From Planctomycetaceae bacterium (GTDB lineage: Bacteria > Planctomycetota > Planctomycetia > Planctomycetales > Planctomycetaceae), in NCBI GenBank assembly GCA_041398785.1, contig JAWKUA010000044.1:1-23347 (forward strand): DNA of 23,347 bases, read 5' to 3'. Under the pieces are notes generated by a model, which was not told the origin of the DNA, ran no database searches, and saw only the letters and a program-made list of their open reading frames with translations. Position 1 is the first letter of the stretch. Each line of letters starts with the position of its first letter. This document shows, piece after piece, positions 15,859 through 23,347 of this stretch. Position numbers and translations under genes: made by a program.

Positions 15859-18261
15859 CTATCGAGACTCCTCCGCGATCCGCCGGTAGATGGCTTCCGC
15901 TTCGTCGTAGGCTTTCTTCGCGGCGGTTCGCTCTTTTTCGCGGATCTGACCCTGCTTGGATTCCCAGCACACTTTGACCGCGTCGGCGCACCATTCCGCG
16001 CTCTTGCGATTCGCGCGAACGGGTTCATCGCCGACGTGAACCCAGATCGGGTTCGTATGCACCGACGGCAGAATTCGCACGGCCACCCACGATGACTGAG
16101 TGATCTGAACCGGGATGTCGAAGTGCGACACGCTTGCATCGGCGGCAAGTTCCTTCGTCGCGGCGACCTGGCCGTTGACGATGACTTCAACCGGAACGTT
16201 GCGGGTTGCTCCGATCCGGCAGCGTTCGATGTGCCAGTACGGCTTTTCATCGAGCCGTCGGCTGCGAATCGCTTCGGTCTCATCCGTCGGCGCCGCTTCC
16301 AGCAGCGCGGACGCGTCGAACGTGACCTGAACGGTGGACGCCGATTGAAGGTCAACACGGCTGACCTTCGTTCCATCGGCAGAACGTTCTCCGACGCCGG
16401 TGCCGTTCACCGCAAAGTCCAGAATGTGGCTCAGCCCGTCGCCGCAATAGCTGCGGCCATCCTTCAGTCCCGCGACCCAGCGATCATAGTCCAGTTCCTC
16501 GCCATCATTCAGCTTGACGTAGATACGGCCAAGACCGACGCGGTCACCGTAGATGCACGGAAAATCGGTTTCGCCGCTGATGCGGGACGTCATGCCGCAG
16601 TTCAGCGTGTGGTACCAGACGTTAAGTTCCCAGATCGCGGGAGTATCTACCGCCGAGATGAAGTCGCAGACTCCCTGAGCCGTCGTGACCACGTATTCGT
16701 TGGCGCCGATGCCGTCGAATGGCGGCATTGCGAAGTCTGGCAGCTTGTCCGCCGCACGACCCTTCCAGTCGTTGGGAGCACCGCCCCACGGCCGCTTCAC
16801 AAACTGACGTGAGCCGTCCGGCATGATGTCGGGCAGAGCCAGCCCCCAGCCGCTGTGACTGTAGCCGACAACGCCGCCCTGATCTTTGCCCCATTGCAGA
16901 ACCGGCTGAGTCCAGCTTGGCCATTCTTCGATTTCGGTTGTGCCGGGATAGTCGTCTTCCGTCAGTTTCAGCAGACACAGGTGACCGGCGTGCGACGACG
17001 GAAACCCGCTGACTTCCACGTCGTACCGCATCAGATAATCCGGCGTGGACAACCCGGAAACGTGGCCGTCAAAAAACTGCTTCTGAGTGTACCAGCACGG
17101 TCCCCAGCTCAGGACACAGCCGACATTCAGATCTTCGCCCAGAATGTGCCGCATCATGTCGTCCGGACCGACGCCTTCGGTCGGACTGTCGTAGTGAGCA
17201 CACCCGGCGGCATGAACGTGATGGTCGCCGGAATACCAGTTCCGCTCGGCAACATGAATCCAGCGCTTCAGGTGGATGTCCAGCGAATGCTGCTTCGCTG
17301 CCGGGACGGAAGCGGTTAGTTTGACGGGGAGATACTCCGGACCGCGAGTCACGGTAATGTCGTAGTCGCCGGGAGGAAGCGTGACGGTTTCTCCGTCTTG
17401 CCGGTAAATCTGCGAATGGAAAAAGAAATCCGGTGCCAGGCGACGAGCGGGATTCGGGTAGACTCGACCGAACTTGTCCTTGATCACAAAGGCCGCCATC
17501 GCTGGTTCGCCGTCGACGTCACGAACGTTCAGCGTGACTTCCACGGCTGGCTTCGCGTCGAACAGAATCGGCACCGCATTTCGAAAACCGATGTCCTGTG
17601 TTCCAGCGCCGATGTTGAACGCCAGTGACGCTTCACGCTGACCGGAATCGCGGCTGTAAAGCAACAGAACTCGATATTCCACAGCCAGTCCGGACAGCCG
17701 CGGCTTCAACGGCTCACGCGACAGCATCGACAGATCCAGGAAGCGGTCCGGCACCTCCGCGGGATCCACCAGGTCCTCATCCGTGCGAGGCTTCTGGCGA
17801 GCACCTCGCCCCTGCTGATACATCGGAGCCGCGTTGGGACTCTCCGCCACCAGCTCCGGATTGATTCCCGCTTCGTTGTGAACCTTGACCAGAAACGCCC
17901 GCCAGCCCTGCTGCATCAGTTCCTTCTTCACCGGACCTTCGGCCACCTTGACGCGGCTTTCAGCGTTGATATTCACTTCGGCCAGACACAGCGGATCGAG
18001 TGCCTCCTGAATGGCCTTCACCGCGGCTCGGTCGTCTTCCAGCGCGTACGCCGCTTCCAGAGCCTGCTGAGTTTCATTACTGAATGGCGAACCGGCGAAC
18101 AGCATCGCTTCCGTCAGTCTCTTCGTGGCCGCCACCAGCGGCTGCCGCGGTACACTGCCGACAAATGTCAATTCCGAGGCAGCAACCGGTCCGGCATTAC
18201 CAACCCCGCCGACCAGAATCATGGTCAATGCGACGGCCGAAATCTTCGCAAGGGACTTCAT
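15859..18261 (-). CDS. Secreted CehA/McbA-type PHP-domain metallohydrolase
   Basis: The 800-residue product starts at ATG 18261, which has GGGAGA 8 bp upstream and opens into a signal peptide (ISAVALTMILVGGVG). Residues 1-340 hold an unknown helical/beta region ending in a carboxypeptidase-regulatory-like beta domain (LPPGDYDITVTRGPEYL). The PHP-type metal-binding domain starts at GDHHVHAAGCAH (His348, His350). GYSHSG (His469) and WELNVWYHTLNCG followed by SGETD complete the CehA/McbA pattern. Family members hydrolyse carbamates or phosphoesters using metals; the substrate here is unknown. The C-terminal 40 residues look like a charged coiled coil. A hairpin (18301-18320) lies in the 5' leader. 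Confidence 0.82.
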   Translation of the reverse strand: MKSLAKISAVALTMILVGGVGNAGPVAASELTFVGSVPRQPLVAATKRLTEAMLFAGSPFSNETQQALEAAYALEDDRAAVKAIQEALDPLCLAEVNINAESRVKVAEGPVKKELMQQGWRAFLVKVHNEAGINPELVAESPNAAPMYQQGRGARQKPRTDEDLVDPAEVPDRFLDLSMLSREPLKPRLSGLAVEYRVLLLYSRDSGQREASLAFNIGAGTQDIGFRNAVPILFDAKPAVEVTLNVRDVDGEPAMAAFVIKDKFGRVYPNPARRLAPDFFFHSQIYRQDGETVTLPPGDYDITVTRGPEYLPVKLTASVPAAKQHSLDIHLKRWIHVAERNWYSGDHHVHAAGCAHYDSPTEGVGPDDMMRHILGEDLNVGCVLSWGPCWYTQKQFFDGHVSGLSTPDYLMRYDVEVSGFPSSHAGHLCLLKLTEDDYPGTTEIEEWPSWTQPVLQWGKDQGGVVGYSHSGWGLALPDIMPDGSRQFVKRPWGGAPNDWKGRAADKLPDFAMPPFDGIGANEYVVTTAQGVCDFISAVDTPAIWELNVWYHTLNCGMTSRISGETDFPCIYGDRVGLGRIYVKLNDGEELDYDRWVAGLKDGRSYCGDGLSHILDFAVNGTGVGERSADGTKVSRVDLQSASTVQVTFDASALLEAAPTDETEAIRSRRLDEKPYWHIERCRIGATRNVPVEVIVNGQVAATKELAADASVSHFDIPVQITQSSWVAVRILPSVHTNPIWVHVGDEPVRANRKSAEWCADAVKVCWESKQGQIREKERTAAKKAYDEAEAIYRRIAEESR

Positions 18262-18300
18262 CACAGCGTCTCCCGAAAACGTCAACGGAAATCGTGAGCA

Positions 18301-18320
18301 ACAGGGGCAGAGTCCCCTGT
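18301..18320. promoter_or_regulatory. Leader hairpin before the metallohydrolase gene
   Basis: ACAGGGG (18301-18307) pairs with CCCCTGT (18314-18320) across a 6-nt loop, about 40 bp upstream of the metallohydrolase start. It would form in the mRNA leader of the reverse-strand gene. Its role is unknown. Confidence 0.35.
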
Positions 18321-18464
18321 CAGCGTCAATCGCCACTTCCGACGATTCGCTGCCATGCTCCGACCGAATCCTTCGCCACATGGCAGACTGCGTTATACGT
18401 TTATCGCCGCACGATTGCATGCGTCACCGGATCGCGACCGAACGCAGCCCAAGTCGATTCCGGC

Positions 18465-19110
18465 GGCTCGGCAGGAGCCTCGCCCTCCCGAACATGCGCT
18501 CGCCACCGGGTACGGGTACCACATCTTCGAAGAAGTTGTGCGGCAGCCGTCGGAAAGCGTTTTGGGACATGCTGCGACCATCGTCGGTCGTTTTTGCGTA
18601 ACCCTCGGGAGGGCGAGGCTCCTGCCGAGCCGCTGCGACGATCGGGCGTCCTCTGGCTCACGCGGCTCGGCAGGAGCCTCGCTCTCCCAAACATGAGCCC
18701 TCCGCGGGTACCACATCTTCGCAGAAGCTGTGCAGCGCAGCCGTCGGAAAGCGTTATGGGACGTGCTGGCGCGATCAGACGTCCTCCGGCGCAGCCATCG
18801 GCAGGGCGAGGCTCCCGCCGAGCCGCTGCCGCATCGGACGTCCTCTGGCCCACGCGGCTCGGCAGGAGCCTCGCCCTCCCGAACATGCGGCTCGCCTCGG
18901 GTACCACATCTTCGAAGAAGTTGTGCGGCATGCGTCGGAAAGCGTTACAGGACATGCTGCGACCATCGTCAGTCTCGTTTGCGCGGCTGGCCCTCGGAGA
19001 GGGCGAGGCTCCTGCCGAGCCGCTGCCGCAACGGGCGTCCTTTGGCCCACGCGGCTCGGCAGGGCCTCGCCCTCCCGAACATTCGCGAGGCTCGGGTACC
19101 ACCTTCGAAG
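18465..19110. repeat. Tandem array of about 195-bp units with inverted arms
   Basis: The array has three full units and a partial fourth, with a period of 192-195 bp; GGTACC landmarks fall at 18515, 18707, 18900 and 19095. Each unit carries a 25-bp forward arm (starts GGCTCGGCAGGAGCC; 18465, 18664, 18856, 19053) and its reverse complement (18607-18631, 18801-18824, 18997-19021). Each reverse arm and the next forward arm can form a long hairpin with a 31-32-nt conserved loop. Between hairpins lies a conserved 110-bp spacer with ACATCTTCGAAGAAG and GTCGGAAAGCGTT. Open frames run through it in several phases but encode only repeat-derived GEAPAEP-like strings, so it is non-coding. Confidence 0.9.
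18607..18688. repeat. Best-preserved long hairpin of the array
   Basis: The reverse arm at 18607-18631 and the forward arm at 18664-18688 match as inverted repeats at 24 of 25 positions, around a 32-nt loop. The one mismatch is the T in GCTCTCCC. Equivalent hairpins occur at 18801-18880 (degenerate arm) and 18997-19076 (one base lost in the right arm). Confidence 0.85.
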
Positions 19111-19283
19111 ACTCGCTACGTCCGGTGCGCGCGACTCATGCGCCAGGCCTCCCAGAATTCCCAGTTCATCACCTGATCTCCGCCGGTTTCGCTCGGGTGA
19201 GAAACCGCAGGAATCCGCGGCAAAGGAGGTGGAAATCGGTGGCAACATGAGCCTTCCATACGATAATCTCTTACACACCGAGA

Positions 19284-19298
19284 TGAGACTGAGTCTCA
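19284..19298. promoter_or_regulatory. Fur-type operator (perfect 7-1-7 palindrome)
   Basis: TGAGACT-G-AGTCTCA is a perfect 7-1-7 inverted repeat 54 bp before the feoA start. Fur-family operators have this geometry and TGAGA/TCTCA ends are common variants. The position directly upstream of a ferrous iron uptake operon makes repression by iron-loaded Fur the natural reading. That Fur binds here is inference. Confidence 0.7.
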
Positions 19299-19352
19299 GG
19301 TTCAGCGTCAATAATTGAGCTTGGTGCCTCTTTTCCAGAGGATTTGCGACAA

Positions 19353-19595
19353 ATGAAGCTTTCTGAACTCCGGCCCGGCCAGAGTGGAATTGTTTCGGAA
19401 CTCTGCCAAAAGGCGATTGTTTCGGGACGACTGATGGAAATGGGGCTGATTCCCGGCGAAGTCGTGGAAGTCATTCGGCGGGCGCCGTTTGGAGATCCGG
19501 TCGAGTATCGGATTCGTGGTGTGCGGATTTCCATGCGGTCGTCCGATGCATCCTGCGTTACTGTCGTCCCTGTGTCCGAGCGCGTGCCGGCGTAA
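19353..19595 (+). CDS. feoA: Ferrous iron transport protein A
   Basis: FeoA is a small cytoplasmic SH3-like protein that supports the FeoB iron channel. This 80-residue product shows the family pattern: KLSELRPGQSGIV, then RLMEMGLIPGEVVEVIRRAP, FGDPVEYRIRGVRISMR and a terminal VTVVPV. The ATG at 19353 has AGAGGA 10 bp upstream; a TTG three codons earlier is less likely. A Fur-like palindrome lies upstream and feoB follows after 28 bp, so iron-responsive co-expression is expected. No FeoC is seen. Confidence 0.93.
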   Translation: MKLSELRPGQSGIVSELCQKAIVSGRLMEMGLIPGEVVEVIRRAPFGDPVEYRIRGVRISMRSSDASCVTVVPVSERVPA

Positions 19596-19623
19596 GGCTC
19601 CATCAGATCGTGATTGCTCAGCC

Positions 19624-21864
19624 GTGAGCACCAGCCTTCCACCCTCTGCCCGCCCCGCATGTGCCGCCTCCGCTGCCGACAAACAAGCCCGCCCTCTTCG
19701 CGTCGCCCTGATCGGCAATCCCAACACCGGCAAAAGCACACTGTTTAACGCTTTGGCGGGCCTGCGCGTGCGCACCGGCAACTATCCGGGAGTCACCGTC
19801 GAAGAACGTGTCGGTCAGGTGAAGTGGGAGGGCCATTCGATCGAACTGATCGATCTGCCGGGAACCTACAGTCTGTCTGCTCGTTCGCCCGACGAAATGG
19901 TGGCGGTGGACGTGCTGACCGGACACGGCGGGCAGCCGGAACCCGATGTGATTGTCTGCATCTGTAATGCCGGCGCGCTGGAGCGGCACTTGTTCCTGGT
20001 CAGTCAGGTTCTGGAAATCGGCCGCCCGGTCGTGCTGTGTCTGAACATGTGGGACGCCGTTCGCAAGGGCCGGCTGACAATTGACTGCGGTCTCCTTTCA
20101 CAGCGTCTTGGTGTTCCCGTTGTCAGCACGGAAGCACATCGTCGCGCCGGTCTGGAAGAACTTCGCGCGGCGATTGTCACGGCGGCCATGCATGGTCAGC
20201 CGCCGAAAGCACCGGCGGCGATGCCGGATGTCTTCGAAGCGGAAGTCCGGCAACTTCGCGAATGGCTGCTGAAGAATGGCTGCCCGAAAGATCTGGCGGG
20301 CGATTTTCTGATGCGGCGAGCTCTGCTGGACGAAGGCGGTTCCGTCGTTGCTCGTCTCAGAATGCTGACTTCGCCGGAATTGAAAACCGTCATCACGGAA
20401 GCTCGCGCCAGGCTGCGCGAACAGGGCTGCGTGATTCCCGGTGTCGAAGCCGCAGAACGCTACAAGGCGATTTCAGAACTCACGGCGGAGGTCGTTCGCG
20501 TTCCCGAAAATCCGACCAGGACGCCGTCGGAACGACTGGACATGCTGCTGACTCACCGCGTGCTGGGATTGCTGATCTGCGCTGCGGTGATGCTGGCGGT
20601 GTTTGCGTCGATCTACTGGATTTCCGCTCCGCTTAGCGACGGTGTCGAAGCGGTGCTGGCGTCGGTCAGCGACGTCGTCACGAGCTGGATGAGTCCCGGG
20701 CCGTTTCGCAGCCTGATGGTCGATGGCGTCATCGCGGGAGTCGGTTCGGTGCTGGTGTTTCTGCCTCAGATAGCCATCCTGTTTCTGTTCATCGCAATTC
20801 TGGAAGACTGCGGCTATATGGCTCGCGCGGCCTTTCTGATGGACCGCGTGATGGCTCTGATCGGGCTCAGTGGCCGGTCGTTTCTGCCGCTGATGTCGTC
20901 GTTCGCGTGTGCGGTACCGGGGATCATGGCGACACGGTCGATCGAAAATCGGCGCGACCGATTTGTGACCATTCTGGTTGCTCCGCTGATGAGTTGTTCG
21001 GCGCGGCTGCCCGTTTACGTACTGCTGACGTATGCGTTCGTTCCTGACCAGACGCTGGCGGGATGGCTTCCGCTGCGGGGACTGGTGCTGCTGGCGATCA
21101 GCAGTCTGGGTCTGATCGTGGCGATTCCCGTGGCCTGCATCCTTCGGAACACGGCCTTCCGGGGTGATCCGTCGCCGTTTCTGCTGGAACTTCCGGATTA
21201 CCGCATGCCGTCGCTGCAGGTTGTCGTTCACCGCGTGTTCGACAGCTCAAAAGCGTTTGTGCTGCGAGCCGGCACGCTGATTTTTGCAACCACCGTTGTG
21301 ATCTGGGCGGCCGGTTCGTTTCCGGGTGCGCAGGATGAACGTTACGAACTGATGTCTCAGATCGAACAGCTCGACCCGGCCGATCCCGAAAGCGAACTTC
21401 GCGCAGCAGAACTGGGCGACCGGTTGAATGCCGCCAACGCACGACTTCTGGAACAAAGCCTGCTGGGGCGAGTCGGCCATGCCATCGAACCCGTGGTGAA
21501 GCCGCTCGGCTGGGACTGGAAGATCGGCATGGGAGTCGTCGCGTCGTTTCCGGCCAGAGAAGTCATCATTGCGACGCTGGGAACCATCTACAGCCTTGGC
21601 GGCGAAGTTGACGAAACCAGCTCCGGACTTCGCGGAGCGATGAAGTCCGCCCGATGGCCCGACGGAAAACGCGTGTATACGATTCCCGTGGCTGTTTCGA
21701 TCATGGTGTTCTTCGCGCTGTGTGCTCAGTGCGTGTCGACCCTGGTTGTCATGCGGCGTGAAACCAACAGTTGGCGCTGGCCCGCGTTTTCGTTTGTGTA
21801 TATGACGCTGCTGGCGTGGATCGGAGCGTTTGTGACCTATCAGATTGGCAGCCGACTGGGGTAG
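19624..21864 (+). CDS. feoB: Ferrous iron transporter B
   Basis: FeoB imports Fe2+ through the inner membrane under control of an N-terminal G domain. In the 746-residue form (GTG start) the G motifs are GNPNTGKST (31-39), DLPG (77-80) and NMWD (141-144). The membrane part carries the two Gate regions: EDCGYMARAAFLMDR with SSFACAVPGIMATR, and APLMSCSARLPVYVLL. The classical GCNVPAIMATR cysteine motif is here ACAVPGIMATR, keeping the Cys. A charged insert (about QIEQLDPADPESELRAAELG) separates late helices. The start is uncertain: GTG 19624 follows feoA without overlap but lacks a clear ribosome-binding site; upstream ATGs would overlap feoA. Confidence 0.93.
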   Translation: MSTSLPPSARPACAASAADKQARPLRVALIGNPNTGKSTLFNALAGLRVRTGNYPGVTVEERVGQVKWEGHSIELIDLPGTYSLSARSPDEMVAVDVLTGHGGQPEPDVIVCICNAGALERHLFLVSQVLEIGRPVVLCLNMWDAVRKGRLTIDCGLLSQRLGVPVVSTEAHRRAGLEELRAAIVTAAMHGQPPKAPAAMPDVFEAEVRQLREWLLKNGCPKDLAGDFLMRRALLDEGGSVVARLRMLTSPELKTVITEARARLREQGCVIPGVEAAERYKAISELTAEVVRVPENPTRTPSERLDMLLTHRVLGLLICAAVMLAVFASIYWISAPLSDGVEAVLASVSDVVTSWMSPGPFRSLMVDGVIAGVGSVLVFLPQIAILFLFIAILEDCGYMARAAFLMDRVMALIGLSGRSFLPLMSSFACAVPGIMATRSIENRRDRFVTILVAPLMSCSARLPVYVLLTYAFVPDQTLAGWLPLRGLVLLAISSLGLIVAIPVACILRNTAFRGDPSPFLLELPDYRMPSLQVVVHRVFDSSKAFVLRAGTLIFATTVVIWAAGSFPGAQDERYELMSQIEQLDPADPESELRAAELGDRLNAANARLLEQSLLGRVGHAIEPVVKPLGWDWKIGMGVVASFPAREVIIATLGTIYSLGGEVDETSSGLRGAMKSARWPDGKRVYTIPVAVSIMVFFALCAQCVSTLVVMRRETNSWRWPAFSFVYMTLLAWIGAFVTYQIGSRLG

Positions 21865-21867
21865 AAC

Positions 21868-21887
21868 GCGGCTGCGGTCGCAGTCGC
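21868..21887 (+). terminator. Hairpin after feoB
   Basis: GCGGCTGC (21868-21875) pairs with GCAGTCGC (21880-21887), one pair being G-T, across a GGTC loop, four bases after the feoB stop. It is followed by TTCTC and not a run of T, so termination may be weak. Confidence 0.4.
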
Positions 21888-21910
21888 TTCTCAAGTCGCA
21901 CTTCCACGGA

Positions 21911-22169
21911 CGGCTCATCGTACCACACAAGTCTCGATCCGGGATGAATCGGCAAATATGGCGAGTGCAGTAGGCTCAGTCTTTGCACGAAAGGAAGGTG
22001 GCGGAGCAAATTGCGGCTGATGCGAACGAAAACACAGTCATTTTTAACGATGGGGCGAAGTAATGACGGACCTCGAACGAAATCAGGTTGTAATGATTAC
22101 ATAATTTCACGACGCCAATCTTTGCTGGAGAAAACGCGGACCTTAAAAGATGTGTGGTACGATGAGCCG
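21911..22169. mobile_element. 259-bp segment with perfect 19-bp terminal inverted repeats
   Basis: CGGCTCATCGTACCACACA at 21911-21929 is repeated exactly in inverse at 22151-22169. The segment between is visibly more AT-rich than its neighbours (for example around 22076-22150) and encodes nothing convincing. Size and ends fit a miniature inverted-repeat element or the remnant of an insertion sequence. No target-site duplication is seen next to the ends. The right repeat coincides with the point where the DUF1549 gene loses its family sequence. Confidence 0.6.
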
Positions 22170-22983
22170 GTTCGGGGCGGGGCAGGGAGACCGTCGAGAA
22201 GAATGCCTTCAGGCGGTAGAAGTCTTTGGTGGGGATGTCATCGTACTTGTGGTCGTGACACTTCGCGCAGCCGACGGTGAGTCCAAGGAACACGGCACCG
22301 ACGGTCGACGTCATCTCGCTCAGCAATTCGTGGCGCGATTCATCGCCCCGCGGTTCCGTGAACGGAGCGAGTCGCAGGAACGTCATCGCTACAACGCGTT
22401 CCGCGGGAGTTTCCGGCAAATCACCGGCTCCCATGATTTCTTCGAATTCGTCACCGGCGATTTGTTCCCTGATGAACTCATCGTACGGCTTGTCGCTGTT
22501 GAACGCGTCGATGACGTAGTCGCGGTATCGCCAGGCGTGGGGCAGATCCGGATCACCCTCGTATCCGGCCGTGTCGGCATAGCGAGCCACGTCCAGCCAC
22601 AGCCGCGCCCATCGTTCTCCAAAACGAGGATCGATCAGCAACCGGTCGACAAGGTCCGCCCAGGCCTGTTCCGATTTGTCGCTGACGAATGCGTCGACGT
22701 CCTCCGGGGCCGGCGGCAGACCGATGAGGTCGAAGTACAGCCGGCGAATCAGCTGCTGACGAGTGGCCTCCGGCGCCGGACGCAGCCCGGCATCGTGCAG
22801 CCGACGCAGGACAAACGAGTCGATTTCGTTTCGAATCCAATCCGACGGCATGTCCGGCGGCGATGCTGCTTTCGGCGAATAGAACGGCCACGGTCGCTCG
22901 TCCTGCGAATGTGCATGCAGGGCGTTCGCGAGAAACACGGCAGCGCAGAAGATTGCGATTTGAGTTGCGCGTCTGTGCGACAT
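21976..22983 (-). pseudogene. Truncated DUF1549 (PSCyt2-type) protein gene
   Basis: From the ATG at 22983 the frame encodes a signal peptide (IAIFCAAVFLANALHAHS) and most of a DUF1549 domain. Visible family segments are IRNEIDSFVLRRL (50-62), LIRRLYFDLIGLPPAPEDV (78-96), RFGERWARLWLDVARYADT, AWRYRDYVIDAFNSDKPYDEF, and the haem-type CAKCH at 239-243. Family members usually continue for several hundred residues into a DUF1553 domain. Here recognisable sequence stops near residue 271, at the 19-bp inverted repeat, and about 64 unrelated residues follow to a stop. I therefore call it a broken gene, though a short product may still be made. An earlier in-frame ATG lies at 23025. Confidence 0.8.
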
Positions 22984-23302
22984 CAGTAGGTCCGTGTCCG
23001 CAGTTTCCGATCGCTCAATCGTCATGAGTCTACCAGCAATCGCCGCCGATGAAATCAGGATCTGTGTGTTCGGGACGGGTATATGTCCGTGTGCAATGTC
23101 CGTGGGCTCTTTCTGCCAGCGAGCCTGCTGGCGCCGGTCTTCGAACAAGCGACGCCTTTGGAGTGCGGCGACTCGTCGTCGCTTTCCTTTTCGCGGAATT
23201 GTCAAGTTCTGAACTGTCGTTCGCTTTGCCGGCAAACACCGATTCCGTGCAGAGGAAAGCGATACTAAACCGCCGCACCCGAAAAATCGCCCTGTATCCA
23301 GG
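22984..23302. other. Upstream region of the broken DUF1549 gene, no gene seen
   Basis: No convincing gene lies here. An open frame continues upstream of the DUF1549 start but reads as basic, low-information sequence. On the reverse strand TTGACA appears near 23210 and TAGACT near 23030, neither with a matching partner at proper spacing. Confidence 0.4.
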
Positions 23303-23347
23303 GGCAGGAGCCTCGCCCGCCGGGCATGCGCTCGTCACGGGTACCAC
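23303..23347 (+). repeat. Another copy of the array repeat, cut by the window end
   Basis: GGCAGGAGCCTCGCCC at 23303-23318 matches the forward arm of the array at 18465-19110, and CATGCGCTCG and GGGTACCAC follow in the same order as in the first array unit. The orientation is the same as there. The copy is truncated at the window edge, so more units may lie beyond. Confidence 0.8.

Noticed and set aside
18465..19110. CRISPR array
   Set aside because: The period of about 195 bp is too long, the intervals between arms are conserved and not unique, and no cas genes are nearby.
18084..19250. Long open frames across the repeat array on both strands (up to 388 residues)
   Set aside because: They track the GC-rich repeat units, give GEAPAEP/ARLLPSR-like strings in several frames at once, lack ribosome-binding sites and match no family.
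19247..19318. 23-residue leader ORF before feoA, with AAAGGAGGT upstream at 19222-19230
   Set aside because: The strong ribosome-binding site is 17 bp from the ATG, too far, and the frame overlaps the Fur-like palindrome. I see no sign of coding constraint.
21749..22009. Reverse ORF with VWYDEP, mirrored by a forward ORF with the same string
   Set aside because: The shared peptide comes from the perfect inverted repeat read on both strands, not from homologous genes.
21865..22169. Remnant of a group II intron (GAGCCG motif and GTGCGAC nearby)
   Set aside because: A complete domain V stem with its pairing strand is absent, and the symmetric 19-bp ends are better explained by an inverted-repeat element.

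Overview
The window reads as chromosomal DNA of a planctomycete, probably class Planctomycetia. Clues are the high GC content, a DUF1549 (PSCyt2-type) protein with a CXXCH haem motif, a secreted PQQ-type beta-propeller protein whose mature end starts DWPQFRGP, membrane proteins opening with an NPYxxP motif, and a tyrosine integrase with the altered active site I associate with planctomycetes. This assignment is inference from gene families; there is no rRNA marker here.

Region 1 (about 1-2688) looks like one end of an integrative element. It holds two small unknown proteins, two overlapping helix-turn-helix (excisionase-like) genes, and a convergent tyrosine integrase, ending 79 bp before a CAU-anticodon tRNA. 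Its other end lies outside the window.

Region 2 (2894-6003) is a forward run: a PlsC-like acyltransferase with a long C-terminal extension, an exported alpha/beta hydrolase, and a four-helix membrane protein that starts at TTG and overlaps the hydrolase stop. Palindromes fill the convergent gap (6116-6269) before a reverse-strand secreted leucine-rich-repeat protein (6313-7203).

Region 3 (7429-12841) has an exported SAM-methyltransferase-like protein coupled by a 4-bp overlap to an APC-family permease. A reverse-strand pair follows, a small NPYQPP membrane protein coupled by ATGA to a PQQ-propeller protein, then a divergent DUF1444 protein.

Region 4 (13092-18261) is mostly housekeeping: queF (queuosine synthesis) sits 4 bp before argH (arginine synthesis). 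An NlpC/P60-like cysteine peptidase and a convergent, 800-residue secreted CehA/McbA-type PHP metallohydrolase follow.

Region 5 (18262-23347) is the most unusual. A non-coding array of about 195-bp tandem units, each with 25-bp inverted arms, spans 18465-19110. Then come a perfect 7-1-7 Fur-like operator, feoA and feoB (ferrous iron uptake), a 259-bp segment bounded by a perfect 19-bp inverted repeat that coincides with the broken end of a DUF1549 gene, and another copy of the array repeat cut by the window end. The iron-uptake genes are thus bracketed by copies of one repeat family in the same orientation.
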